Assembly (NCBI GenBank): GCA_013695905.1
Contig: JACCZQ010000175.1
Location: forward strand, 1-5,879
DNA length: 5,879 bases
From: Chthoniobacterales bacterium
Lineage (GTDB): Bacteria; Verrucomicrobiota; Verrucomicrobiia; Chthoniobacterales; UBA10450
Direction of reading: 5' to 3'
The number at the start of each line of letters is the position of its first letter. The stretch's first letter is position 1. Positions 1-5,414 of the stretch are shown one piece after another. The notes beneath the pieces were generated by a model. The model was given only the letters and a program-made list of their open reading frames with translations. It was not told where the DNA came from and made no database searches. The position numbers and the translations under genes were made by a program.

Positions 1-432
1 GATCTGCGCGAGCGCGTACTGCAGGGAGCGGTTCAGCCCGCTGTGCGCGAGGAAGCGATTGAAAAGGAATCGCTTGGTGTGCGAGGAGATCCAGAAGACC
101 GCCACCAGCATGCCCACGAGTAGGAAAATCTGAATCAGGCTGAGATTGATGCCCGGCAGCGGCTGGCTCCAGGGCAGCGGAATGCCCGCGGCGTTGATCG
201 CGCTGATCGTGAAGAAGACGAACGACGCGAGGCTGAGGATGATGGTGACGACCGCGATGAAATTCGGGTCGAGCTTAAAGCGGCTCAGGAGCCGCCGGAT
301 GATGCTGCTCTGGACGAATCGCGCCAGGATGAGGCCGGCCGAGAACAGCGCGATGAAGGCGACAAGCCCCAGGAACGAGACATAATGCTCGCCGATGTAG
401 AACAGTGGGCTTTCGAACAGAGCGAAGTTCAT
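1..432 (-). CDS. MscS-family mechanosensitive channel, N-terminal part (partial)
   Basis: An open frame without stops runs from an ATG at 430-432 to the left edge and gives exactly 144 residues, starting MNFALFESPLFYIGEHY. It has three strongly hydrophobic stretches at about residues 16-40, 58-80 and 94-116, each followed by basic residues (for example SSIIRRLLSRFK at 42-53), as expected for membrane helices. The visible end, SGLNRSLQYALAQI (131-144), resembles the stretch just before the pore-lining helix of MscS-type channels, where GLxRSLxYAxA is common. Proteins of this family open under membrane tension and release solutes during osmotic downshock. The pore helix and the cytoplasmic beta domain would lie outside the window, so the family call rests on the N-terminal part only. 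The start lacks a clear Shine-Dalgarno sequence; upstream in-frame codons include only non-ATG alternatives. The gene lies downstream of acpP on the same strand but beyond its terminator, so it probably has its own promoter. Confidence 0.65.
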   Translation of the reverse strand, partial: MNFALFESPLFYIGEHYVSFLGLVAFIALFSAGLILARFVQSSIIRRLLSRFKLDPNFIAVVTIILSLASFVFFTISAINAAGIPLPWSQPLPGINLSLIQIFLLVGMLVAVFWISSHTKRFLFNRFLAHSGLNRSLQYALAQI

Positions 433-480
433 CCGAGAGGAAAACGCAGTCTGGACGAGGCGTGGCAGTCTGCAACCCGC

Positions 481-511
481 CAAACAAAAAACACGGCCGA
501 AGCCGTGTTTT
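481..511 (-). terminator. Rho-independent terminator of acpP with UUCG tetraloop
   Basis: Read on the minus strand, a perfect 10-bp stem (502-511 pairing with 488-497) closes on the loop TTCG with a C-G closing pair, the very stable cUUCGg tetraloop. It is followed directly by a T-rich tract, TTTTTTGTTT (481-490, overlapping the A/T end of the stem). It lies 40 bp downstream of the acpP stop and upstream of the MscS-like start, so it should end the acpP transcript. The opposite strand has only four Ts after the stem, so it is mainly a one-way terminator. Confidence 0.93.
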
Positions 512-550
512 CGAAACCGATGCGGCGTCTCATGGACGCGCGCTGGTCAG

Positions 551-802
551 CTATTGTCCCTTCGAGGCTTTTTCCTCGATGTACTTGGTGACGTCGCCGA
601 CGGTCTGGAGCTTCTCCGCGTCTTCGTCCGGCACTTCGACGTTAAATTCTTCTTCAAACGCCATCACCAGTTCCACGATATCGAGCGAATCCGCCCCGAG
701 ATCCTCGATGAAGGAAGCAGTCGGGGTGACCTGCTCCGGGTTCACGCCGAGTTGCTCGACGATGATGTCCTTAACCTTTTCTTCGATCGGTTTGTCGCTC
801 AT
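551..802 (-). CDS. acpP: Acyl carrier protein
   Basis: The 83-residue product is an acyl carrier protein, the small acidic cytoplasmic protein that carries growing fatty-acyl chains on a phosphopantetheine arm for the type II fatty-acid synthase and donates acyl groups to lipid synthesis. The hallmark DSL motif is at residues 38-40 within [15 protein letters not shown], and Ser39 is the expected 4'-phosphopantetheine attachment site. The preceding [13 protein letters not shown] and following [23 protein letters not shown] segments match helices I-III of the family; length is close to the usual 77-80 residues, with a slightly longer EKASKGQ tail. The ATG at 800-802 is the natural start ([14 protein letters not shown]). 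No strong Shine-Dalgarno is visible, the upstream bases being AT-rich. Unlike the common fabD-fabG-acpP-fabF arrangement, no other fatty-acid gene adjoins it: a terminator and an MscS-like gene follow, and an unrelated divergent gene lies upstream. It appears to be monocistronic. Confidence 0.98.
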   Translation of the reverse strand: MSDKPIEEKVKDIIVEQLGVNPEQVTPTASFIEDLGADSLDIVELVMAFEEEFNVEVPDEDAEKLQTVGDVTKYIEEKASKGQ

Positions 803-863
803 AAAAATATCTAACTTCGGTTACGTTTCGCGGGGCAGCCTTAAACCAGTCCCGGCAGGAATG

Positions 864-892
864 GCAAGTAAATGAATTAGCAGCCTTGTCAA
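864..892 (-). promoter_or_regulatory. Possible acpP promoter
   Basis: On the minus strand a perfect TTGACA lies at 887-892, upstream of acpP. With a 17-bp spacer the -10 position (864-869) reads ACTTGC, a poor match, and a better TTTACT sits only 14 bp away. The perfect -35 in the gap before a highly expressed gene is suggestive, but the -10 element is weak. The leader to the acpP ATG would be about 55 nt. Confidence 0.3.
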
Positions 893-926
893 CTCCGAAG
901 GCCTGCGGGCTCCATTTATTTCGGAG
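893..926. repeat. Inverted repeat CTCCGAA-N20-TTCGGAG in divergent intergenic region
   Basis: The arms at 893-899 and 920-926 are perfect 7-bp inverted copies separated by 20 bases, with a possible 3-bp inner stem (901-903 with 908-910). The left arm directly abuts the TTGACA of the possible acpP promoter. It could be an operator shared by acpP and the divergent gene, or simply an RNA hairpin in the leader of the plus-strand gene; the sequence alone does not decide. Confidence 0.35.
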
Positions 927-993
927 CTTGCGCCGGGTGGGGAAACCAGCGTGAGCGGTTTACATCGTGGCGGGTTCGCGTATGGGGAAAGGG

Positions 994-2703
994 ATGTCCG
1001 TGCCGACCACGCCAGCAGATCTGCTCGACCTGAAATTGATGCCCGCCTGGGTCAATGAACCGGCGGGCGGTCCTGATTATTCAAACTACTCCGGCGAGGA
1101 GGAGCAACCCTTCGGCCGCGAACGGCGCGGGCCGCAGCGGGGCCGGGAGGATCGTCCACGTGGACCAAGGCCACAGGGGCGCCGTGACGACCGGAAACCG
1201 CGTGATGGGCAGCGGCCGGAGCGACGTCCGGAGCGACGTGGAGGTGAAGCTCCCCGGCAGCACCAGCAGCCGCGCGAGGCGCCGCCGCCGTTACCGCAGG
1301 TGGGGGTGCGGTTTCTGCCGCATGCCGGCGCCTTCGAGAGCGTCATCGCGCAGATTAAGTCTTCGACGGTCACGTATTCTGTCTTTGCGCTGGCGCGCCT
1401 GTTCCTCGAGAAGCCGGAACGGTATGAAGTGCGCCTAACGAGTGCGGAAGGCGGCATGCTGCACCAGCTCGGCGAGAACGGACCCGTCGCCGCGGATCAG
1501 CGCGTTTTGGAGAACGGTGCGTTCGCTGCGGCGAAAGATGATTTCTACACGGTCGAGACGACGCAGACGGAGCCGATCAAGGGGAACTTCACGAATGTCG
1601 CGCGCTGCCGTCTGAGCGGGACGTTGCTGGGCCCGACGAATCACCACAGCTACCAGCCGCAGCTCCGCAGTTTGTACGAACAGCGGTTCAGCCGGCGGAT
1701 GAGCTTTCCGGATTACCAGCGGCAGATCGACATCGTGAGCGATCCGGCGGTGGTGGAGCAGTGGAAGGAGCAGGCGCGGAGCGTCACCACCTACGTCGCC
1801 AAGGATACGGACCCACCGGTCACGTTCGGCAGTGTCGCGGAAGCGGAACGGCACTTTCGCCAGATGCATCTGCCCTCACTGTTAAAGAGCGCGCCGGAAA
1901 TGACCATCAGGGGCGTGGTGAGCCGGCGTTTGCCGGATCGCGGGCTCGGGCGGGTGATCGAAGACGCGTGGTCGGCGGAAGTTCGGTCGCCCTCGAAGAT
2001 GATGGCGGAACTCGCCGGAGGATTGCGCAACGCCGGGCTGAATATCTTCCGCCATCGCAAGGGGATGCTGTTCGTGTCGCCGGTGCGGCTGAAGCTTTTC
2101 GCGCACGAGCGGACGAGTGTCTCCTCTTCGATCAACGCGATCCTGCAGGCGCTTTCCGACGCGCCCGGGTTAAATCGCAAGCAGCTGGTGGAGAAGCTGG
2201 CCTCCGCCGGTGCCGAGCAGGCGGAACTGGAGCGGATCAAACTGAGCCTGGCGTCAGATCTCCGCTGGCTGGCGAGCGAAGGCTACATCATCGAGTTCAA
2301 CGACGGCACGCTCGACCTGCCGCGTCCCAAACCAGCTGCAGCTCAGCGTGAGGCGAAGCAGAAAGGTGTGACGACAGGAGCGGCGGCCAGTGGCGGAGCA
2401 GCGGCAGAAGCGACGACAGCATCAGCCGCCAGTGATGATGCTGTGGCTGCGGAACCGGCCGCGGCAACAGAGGAAGCGCCCTCAGCCACGACGGACCCGC
2501 AGGCGGGGGAAGTAATGACAACCGAGGTCGCACCAACTCCTCCCGCCAGAGCAGACCGGGTCGAGAACGAAGCGGCCGCGGAAGCTCCCGCAGCGCCCCG
2601 TGAAGAGATCGGAATGTCGGTCGAGCAGTCCGTCGAGCCGATGGAGAAAGCGGAAGCTCCCTCAACAGAAGCGGCCGACGAGCAAGTGCCGTCGCCTTCC
2701 TAG
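994..2703 (+). CDS. Uncharacterised protein: basic arm, folded core, probable winged helix, acidic Ala/Glu-rich tail
   Basis: I do not recognise a named family for this 569-residue protein. From the ATG at 994, a short hydrophobic motif, LLDLKLMPAWVNEP (10-23), is followed by a basic low-complexity arm (about 42-95) with 19 arginines, rich in RG, RP and ERR pairs. A folded region (about 103-371) includes GVRFLPHAGAFESVIAQI and LLGPTNHHSYQ. Residues about 375-443 look like a winged helix: three helices (INAILQALSDA, NRKQLVEKLA, LERIKLSLASDLRWLA) and a hairpin ending EGYIIEFNDGTLDL. The tail (about 447-569) is Ala/Glu/Pro-rich, acidic and probably disordered. There is no signal peptide or membrane segment, so it should be cytoplasmic. 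The composition suggests nucleic-acid, perhaps RNA, binding, but this is inference. The start is uncertain: in-frame GTG 967 and ATG 982 are alternatives and none has a clear Shine-Dalgarno. It diverges from acpP and converges on rpmB. Confidence 0.8.
   Translation: MSVPTTPADLLDLKLMPAWVNEPAGGPDYSNYSGEEEQPFGRERRGPQRGREDRPRGPRPQGRRDDRKPRDGQRPERRPERRGGEAPRQHQQPREAPPPLPQVGVRFLPHAGAFESVIAQIKSSTVTYSVFALARLFLEKPERYEVRLTSAEGGMLHQLGENGPVAADQRVLENGAFAAAKDDFYTVETTQTEPIKGNFTNVARCRLSGTLLGPTNHHSYQPQLRSLYEQRFSRRMSFPDYQRQIDIVSDPAVVEQWKEQARSVTTYVAKDTDPPVTFGSVAEAERHFRQMHLPSLLKSAPEMTIRGVVSRRLPDRGLGRVIEDAWSAEVRSPSKMMAELAGGLRNAGLNIFRHRKGMLFVSPVRLKLFAHERTSVSSSINAILQALSDAPGLNRKQLVEKLASAGAEQAELERIKLSLASDLRWLASEGYIIEFNDGTLDLPRPKPAAAQREAKQKGVTTGAAASGGAAAEATTASAASDDAVAAEPAAATEEAPSATTDPQAGEVMTTEVAPTPPARADRVENEAAAEAPAAPREEIGMSVEQSVEPMEKAEAPSTEAADEQVPSPS
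1216..1239 (+). repeat. Perfect 12-bp tandem duplication encoding PERR-PERR
   Basis: The 12-mer CCGGAGCGACGT occurs twice back to back (1216-1227 and 1228-1239) and is in frame, encoding PERRPERR inside the basic arm of the uncharacterised protein. The identity at the DNA level, including third positions, points to a recent slippage or duplication event. Confidence 0.85.
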
Positions 2704-2837
2704 CAGCTCTGGCATTGCCACGGCTCGCCCCTTTTTGGAGGGCAATGCTCCGTCCTTGCCTGGACGCGCGAGATGGAAACGATAGGAGCGTTTCCCTCCA
2801 GGGTTCCAGCAGACGCGACTGTGCGCGCCGCTGCGGA
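2704..2837. other. Convergent spacer with several hairpins, probable termination region
   Basis: This gap separates the ends of two converging genes. It holds an 8-bp inverted repeat (2712-2719 with 2741-2748, 21-base loop containing a five-T run), a 5-bp hairpin (2751-2755 with 2762-2766), a perfect 7-bp hairpin GGAAACG/CGTTTCC (2775-2781 with 2789-2795), and an imperfect GC-rich hairpin just past the rpmB stop (2807-2810 and 2814-2817 with 2824-2827 and 2830-2833). None is followed by a clear U-tract on either strand, so canonical intrinsic termination is not shown. No gene is seen here. Confidence 0.45.
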
Positions 2838-3107
2838 CTAAGCGTTGATCAGCCCCGCTTTTTTCAGCGTGGCGTAGGCGCCGTTCTTATTGATCGTCTT
2901 CATCGCCCGTGCGGTGACTTTGACGCGAACGTATTTGCGCAGCTCCGGCACCCAGACGCGATGCTCGTGCAGGTTCGGCGTGAAAGTGCGGGGCACGTTT
3001 TTGGTGACGTGACGACCCACGCCGCCCTTCTTCTTGGCCATACCACGACGGTGAATGATGCTGCCGCGGCTGACCTTGGCTCCTGTAATGCTGCAAACTT
3101 TTGACAT
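2838..3107 (-). CDS. rpmB: Large ribosomal subunit protein bL28
   Basis: The 89-residue product starts MSKVCSITGAKVSRGS and contains the bL28 core FTPNLHEHRVWVPE (42-55) followed by YVRVKVTARAMKTINKNG (60-77). bL28 is a small basic protein of the 50S subunit that helps shape 23S rRNA near the E site. The frame stays open 32 codons upstream, but the ATG at 3105-3107 is clearly the start: it has an AGAGG Shine-Dalgarno five to six bases upstream and begins exactly where the family does. Compared with E. coli L28 (78 residues) there are about 13 extra residues, GMAKKKGGVGRHV (22-34), before FTPNL. Only one cysteine (C5) is present, so it is not the zinc-binding form. No rpmG follows it; the gene appears to be transcribed alone. 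Confidence 0.97.
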   Translation of the reverse strand: MSKVCSITGAKVSRGSIIHRRGMAKKKGGVGRHVTKNVPRTFTPNLHEHRVWVPELRKYVRVKVTARAMKTINKNGAYATLKKAGLINA

Positions 3108-3127
3108 AACTACCTCTGGAAAAGTGT

Positions 3128-3143
3128 CGCGGAAGATGCCGCG
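3128..3143. repeat. Small inverted repeat CGCGG-N6-CCGCG upstream of rpmB
   Basis: Perfect 5-bp arms (3128-3132 and 3139-3143) enclose six bases, which are exactly the proposed rpmB -10 hexamer. It is either an operator-like site or, if transcription starts further upstream, a leader hairpin just before the Shine-Dalgarno. In DNA this GC-rich, a 5-bp stem may also be chance. Confidence 0.3.
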
Positions 3144-3161
3144 CCTGGGTGGAATGGTCAA
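3133..3161 (-). promoter_or_regulatory. Possible rpmB promoter
   Basis: On the minus strand TTGACC (3156-3161) and CATCTT (3133-3138) are separated by 17 bp. This would start transcription around 3126, less than 20 bases before the rpmB ATG, leaving just enough room for the Shine-Dalgarno. The -10 element matches the consensus at only three positions, so this is tentative. Confidence 0.3.
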
Positions 3162-3244
3162 GCGAAGGTTCAGCGGCGCCGCGTTGCAGGCCGGAGCGCT
3201 CATTCGGCCGCAGTTGAACGCCCGGGTGGCGGCGCGGTCAAAGC

Positions 3245-3273
3245 TTGCTCACGGCAGCTGAAATGCGTTTTAT
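3245..3273 (+). promoter_or_regulatory. Possible promoter of the oxidoreductase gene
   Basis: TTGCTC (3245-3250) and TTTTAT (3268-3273) are spaced by 17 bp. Transcription would begin near 3280, about 19 bases before the chosen ATG and just ahead of its GGAG Shine-Dalgarno. The -35 matches the consensus at three positions and the -10 at four. The position is consistent with the start at 3299 and argues against the longer frame that begins at 3245. Confidence 0.35.
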
Positions 3274-3298
3274 CGCAGCGAAGAGACGGAGAAAAATC

Positions 3299-4339
3299 AT
3301 GGCTCGAGCGAATAATCAAAAGCTGAAAGTAGGCATCGTTGGTGCCGGAGACATTGTGCGGAGACGGCATCTGCCGGCGCTGAAGAAGCTCCCTGAGGTG
3401 GAGATCGTGGCGGTCTCGAATTCCACCTACGAAAGCTCGCAGCAGTTCTGCGATGAAAACCTGCCGAACGCTCTCCCGATGGCGAATTGGGCGGACCTCC
3501 TCGCACTGGAAGATCTCGACATCGTCTGGATCGGCACACCGCCTTATATGCACTCGGCCGTCACCGTCTCCGCGCTCGAAGCGGGCAAACACGTCTTCTG
3601 TCAGGCGCGCATGTCGATGGATCTTGCCGAAGCGCAGGAGATGCTCGCCACGGCTCGGCGTTTCCCGGAGCTGGTCACGATGCTGTGTCCGCCGCCGTTC
3701 GGCATCCGCGGCGATCTCGTGGTGAAGAAATTGCTCGCGGAAAATTATCTCGGTGAGCCGCACCACATCCGGCTGCAGAGTTTTACGAGCGCCTATCTGA
3801 ACCCGGAGGCGCCGCCGCATTGGCGGCAGCGGGTGGAGATCAGCGGGCTCAATGTGCTCTCGCTCGGCATTTACGTGGAGGTGCTGCAGCGCTGGCTGGG
3901 GAACATCACCGGTGTTTATGCACGCGGCAAAACGCTGCAGGAGGTGCGGCAAGGCTACGAAGTGCTGATTCCCGACCTGCTCACGGTGCTCTGCACCTTC
4001 GAGAACGGCGCGGAAGGGGTGCTGGAGTTCAGCGGCATCAATGCTCTGTCGGCTGGCGATCGGCTGGAGGTGTATGGCGATTCCGGCACGATGGCTTACG
4101 ACTTCGGCACGGAGACAATCTACGCCGGCAAAGAAGGCGATCGTGACCTGCACGAGGTGGAATTAACTCCGGAACTCGAGCGCGAGTGGACGGTCGAGGA
4201 AGATTTCATCTCCGCCGTGAAATCGAAAGGCCGTAATCGTCCGCATCCGGATTTCGAAGACGGCATGCGCTACATGCGCGTGGTGCAGGCGGTGGACGAC
4301 TCCCGCAAGCGCAACGAGTGGGTGCAGATCAAGCTCTGA
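3299..4339 (+). CDS. Gfo/Idh/MocA-family oxidoreductase with non-canonical active site
   Basis: The 346-residue product has the fold of the Gfo/Idh/MocA family of NAD(P)-dependent sugar and polyol dehydrogenases. An N-terminal Rossmann strand-loop-helix, KVGIVGAGDIVRRRHLPAL (10-28), binds the nucleotide. IVWIGTPPYMHSAVTVSALEAGKHV (75-99) is the typical segment leading to the active-site loop, and the C-terminal half supplies the beta-sheet substrate domain (VYGDSGTMAYDFG, 258-270; FEDGMRYM, 319-326). Where the family normally has EKP, this protein has CQARM (101-105), and where it normally has a D-x-G-x-H motif it has SLGIY (188-192). The lysine, aspartate and histidine generally held to be catalytic are therefore all replaced. 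I recall a bacterial subfamily with C(E/Q)ARM and SGLN motifs, so this is probably a subfamily trait and not decay; its substrate is unknown to me. The ATG at 3299 has GGAG seven bases upstream. The gene diverges from rpmB and converges tightly on the phosphate permease gene. Confidence 0.9.
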   Translation: MARANNQKLKVGIVGAGDIVRRRHLPALKKLPEVEIVAVSNSTYESSQQFCDENLPNALPMANWADLLALEDLDIVWIGTPPYMHSAVTVSALEAGKHVFCQARMSMDLAEAQEMLATARRFPELVTMLCPPPFGIRGDLVVKKLLAENYLGEPHHIRLQSFTSAYLNPEAPPHWRQRVEISGLNVLSLGIYVEVLQRWLGNITGVYARGKTLQEVRQGYEVLIPDLLTVLCTFENGAEGVLEFSGINALSAGDRLEVYGDSGTMAYDFGTETIYAGKEGDRDLHEVELTPELEREWTVEEDFISAVKSKGRNRPHPDFEDGMRYMRVVQAVDDSRKRNEWVQIKL

Positions 4340-4358
4340 TCCCACCGCCGCTGGATCA
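4337..4358. repeat. Inverted repeat joining the two convergent stop codons
   Basis: TGATCC (4337-4342) and GGATCA (4353-4358) are perfect 6-bp inverted arms around a 10-base loop. The TGA stop of the plus-strand oxidoreductase is the first three bases and the TGA stop of the minus-strand permease is the last three. No U-tract follows on either strand, so it is at most a weak two-way hairpin. The whole intergenic gap is 16 bp. Confidence 0.5.
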
Positions 4359-5393
4359 CTGACCAGCCGCCGCCAGGCGAGCGACGACGTATCCGATCAA
4401 GCCCGTCGCCGGGAGTGTGAAGACCCACGCCCAGAGTATCCGCTCCACGACACCCCAGCGCACGCCGCTGAATCGCTTCGCCGCCCCCACGCCCATGATG
4501 GAGGTGGTAATCACATGCGTCGTGGAAAGCGGAATGCCAGCGGAACTGGCCCCGTGAATGATGACCGCGGCCGTCGTCTCCGCGGCAAAACCGTGCACCG
4601 GCTGCAGCTTCACCATTTTGTGCCCGAGCGTGCGGATGATGCGCCACCCGCCCGCCGCCGTCCCCGCTGCCATCGTGATCGCGCAGAGAAAAATCACCCA
4701 CTTCGGCACCACGAAGCTGGGCGTATCGAGAAATGCCAGCATCGGCGGCAGATCGGCAAACACCCCGCTTTGCGTCCCGGTGAACAGCGCCAGCGTGATG
4801 ATACCCATCGTCTTTTGCGCGTCATTCAACCCGTGGCTGTGCGCCATCCAGGCGGCGCTCAGCAGCTGAAGTTTCCCAAAGAATTTCTGCACCAGATGCG
4901 GCCGCGCCTTCTGCAGCGTGATCAGGAGCACGAACATCAGCACCGCCGCCGCCATGAAGCCGATCACCGGCGAGGTCAGCATCGGCAGAATGACCTTTGG
5001 CCAGAGACCGGTGCCCCATTGCAGCACATTCCAGCTTCCCCCCGCGGTCGCGATCGCCGCACCACACAAGCCCCCGATCAACGCGTGACTGGAGCTCGAC
5101 GGCAGGCCCAGCCACCACGTGATCAGATTCCACACGATCGCGCCGAGCAACCCGGCGAGCACCGTCATCATCGTGATCGCGGCCGGCTCCACCAGGCCCT
5201 GGCCGATGGTCGACGCCACCGCCGTGCCGGAAAGCGCGCCGGTTAAATTGAAAAACGCGGCGAGTGCGATCGCCTGCCGCGGCGTCAGGACCTTCGTCGA
5301 GACGACGGTGGCGATGGCGTTCGCCGCATCATGAAAGCCGTTGATGTATTCAAAGGCGATGGCCGCCAGGACGACACACAGAAAGAGCAACAT
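4356..5393 (-). CDS. pit: PiT-family inorganic phosphate permease
   Basis: The 345-residue integral membrane protein belongs to the PiT (PHO-4) family, low-affinity permeases that bring inorganic phosphate, often as a metal-phosphate complex, across the inner membrane with protons or sodium. The two inverted family repeats are both present: NGFHDAANAIAT (18-29) in the first half and HGLNDAQKTMGII (187-199) in the second, each with the key N-D-A core. Each is followed by its partner motif, GLPSSSSHALIGG (96-108) and GIPLSTTHVITTS (286-298). About ten hydrophobic segments are visible. The start at the ATG 5391-5393 gives MLLFLCVVLAAIAFEYING, an N-terminus typical of the family; the Shine-Dalgarno is weak. 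It lies 20 bp downstream of the DUF47 gene on the same strand, the usual order for this pair, so the two are very probably co-transcribed. The ion coupled to transport cannot be read from the sequence. Confidence 0.95.
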   Translation of the reverse strand: MLLFLCVVLAAIAFEYINGFHDAANAIATVVSTKVLTPRQAIALAAFFNLTGALSGTAVASTIGQGLVEPAAITMMTVLAGLLGAIVWNLITWWLGLPSSSSHALIGGLCGAAIATAGGSWNVLQWGTGLWPKVILPMLTSPVIGFMAAAVLMFVLLITLQKARPHLVQKFFGKLQLLSAAWMAHSHGLNDAQKTMGIITLALFTGTQSGVFADLPPMLAFLDTPSFVVPKWVIFLCAITMAAGTAAGGWRIIRTLGHKMVKLQPVHGFAAETTAAVIIHGASSAGIPLSTTHVITTSIMGVGAAKRFSGVRWGVVERILWAWVFTLPATGLIGYVVARLAAAGQ

Positions 5394-5401
5394 ACCGCGA
5401 C

Positions 5402-5414
5402 AGCCCGCCGGGCT
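5402..5414 (-). repeat. Short hairpin in the DUF47-pit intercistronic gap
   Basis: AGCCC-GGC-GGGCT (minus strand) forms a perfect 5-bp stem with a 3-base loop. It spans the last base of the DUF47 stop codon and the G-rich region just before the pit start, where a ribosome would bind. It may affect translational coupling; this is inference from position only. Confidence 0.35.

Noticed and set aside
405..875. A 156-codon plus-strand open frame opposite acpP
   Set aside because: It runs antisense across acpP and its terminator, and its Ser-rich product has no recognisable motif.
2704..2837. A small gene or RNA gene between the uncharacterised protein and rpmB
   Set aside because: There is no open frame with a plausible start and no recognisable RNA structure; hairpins between convergent genes fit a termination region better.
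3108..3203. A 32-residue N-terminal extension of bL28
   Set aside because: The frame is open, but the family begins at MSKVC, and the AGAGG Shine-Dalgarno sits directly before the ATG at 3107.
3245..3298. An 18-residue upstream extension of the oxidoreductase
   Set aside because: It would start at TTG without a ribosome-binding site, whereas the ATG at 3299 has a GGAG at good spacing and leads straight into the Rossmann strand.
3200..4153. A 317-codon open frame on the minus strand opposite the oxidoreductase gene
   Set aside because: It is antisense to a clear Gfo/Idh/MocA gene, is His/Arg-rich with no family motif, and arises because the GC-rich codons of the real gene leave few stops in this frame.
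4515..5246. A 243-codon plus-strand open frame opposite the phosphate permease
   Set aside because: The product is Arg/His/Gln-rich low-complexity sequence, the typical shadow of a GC-rich membrane-protein gene.
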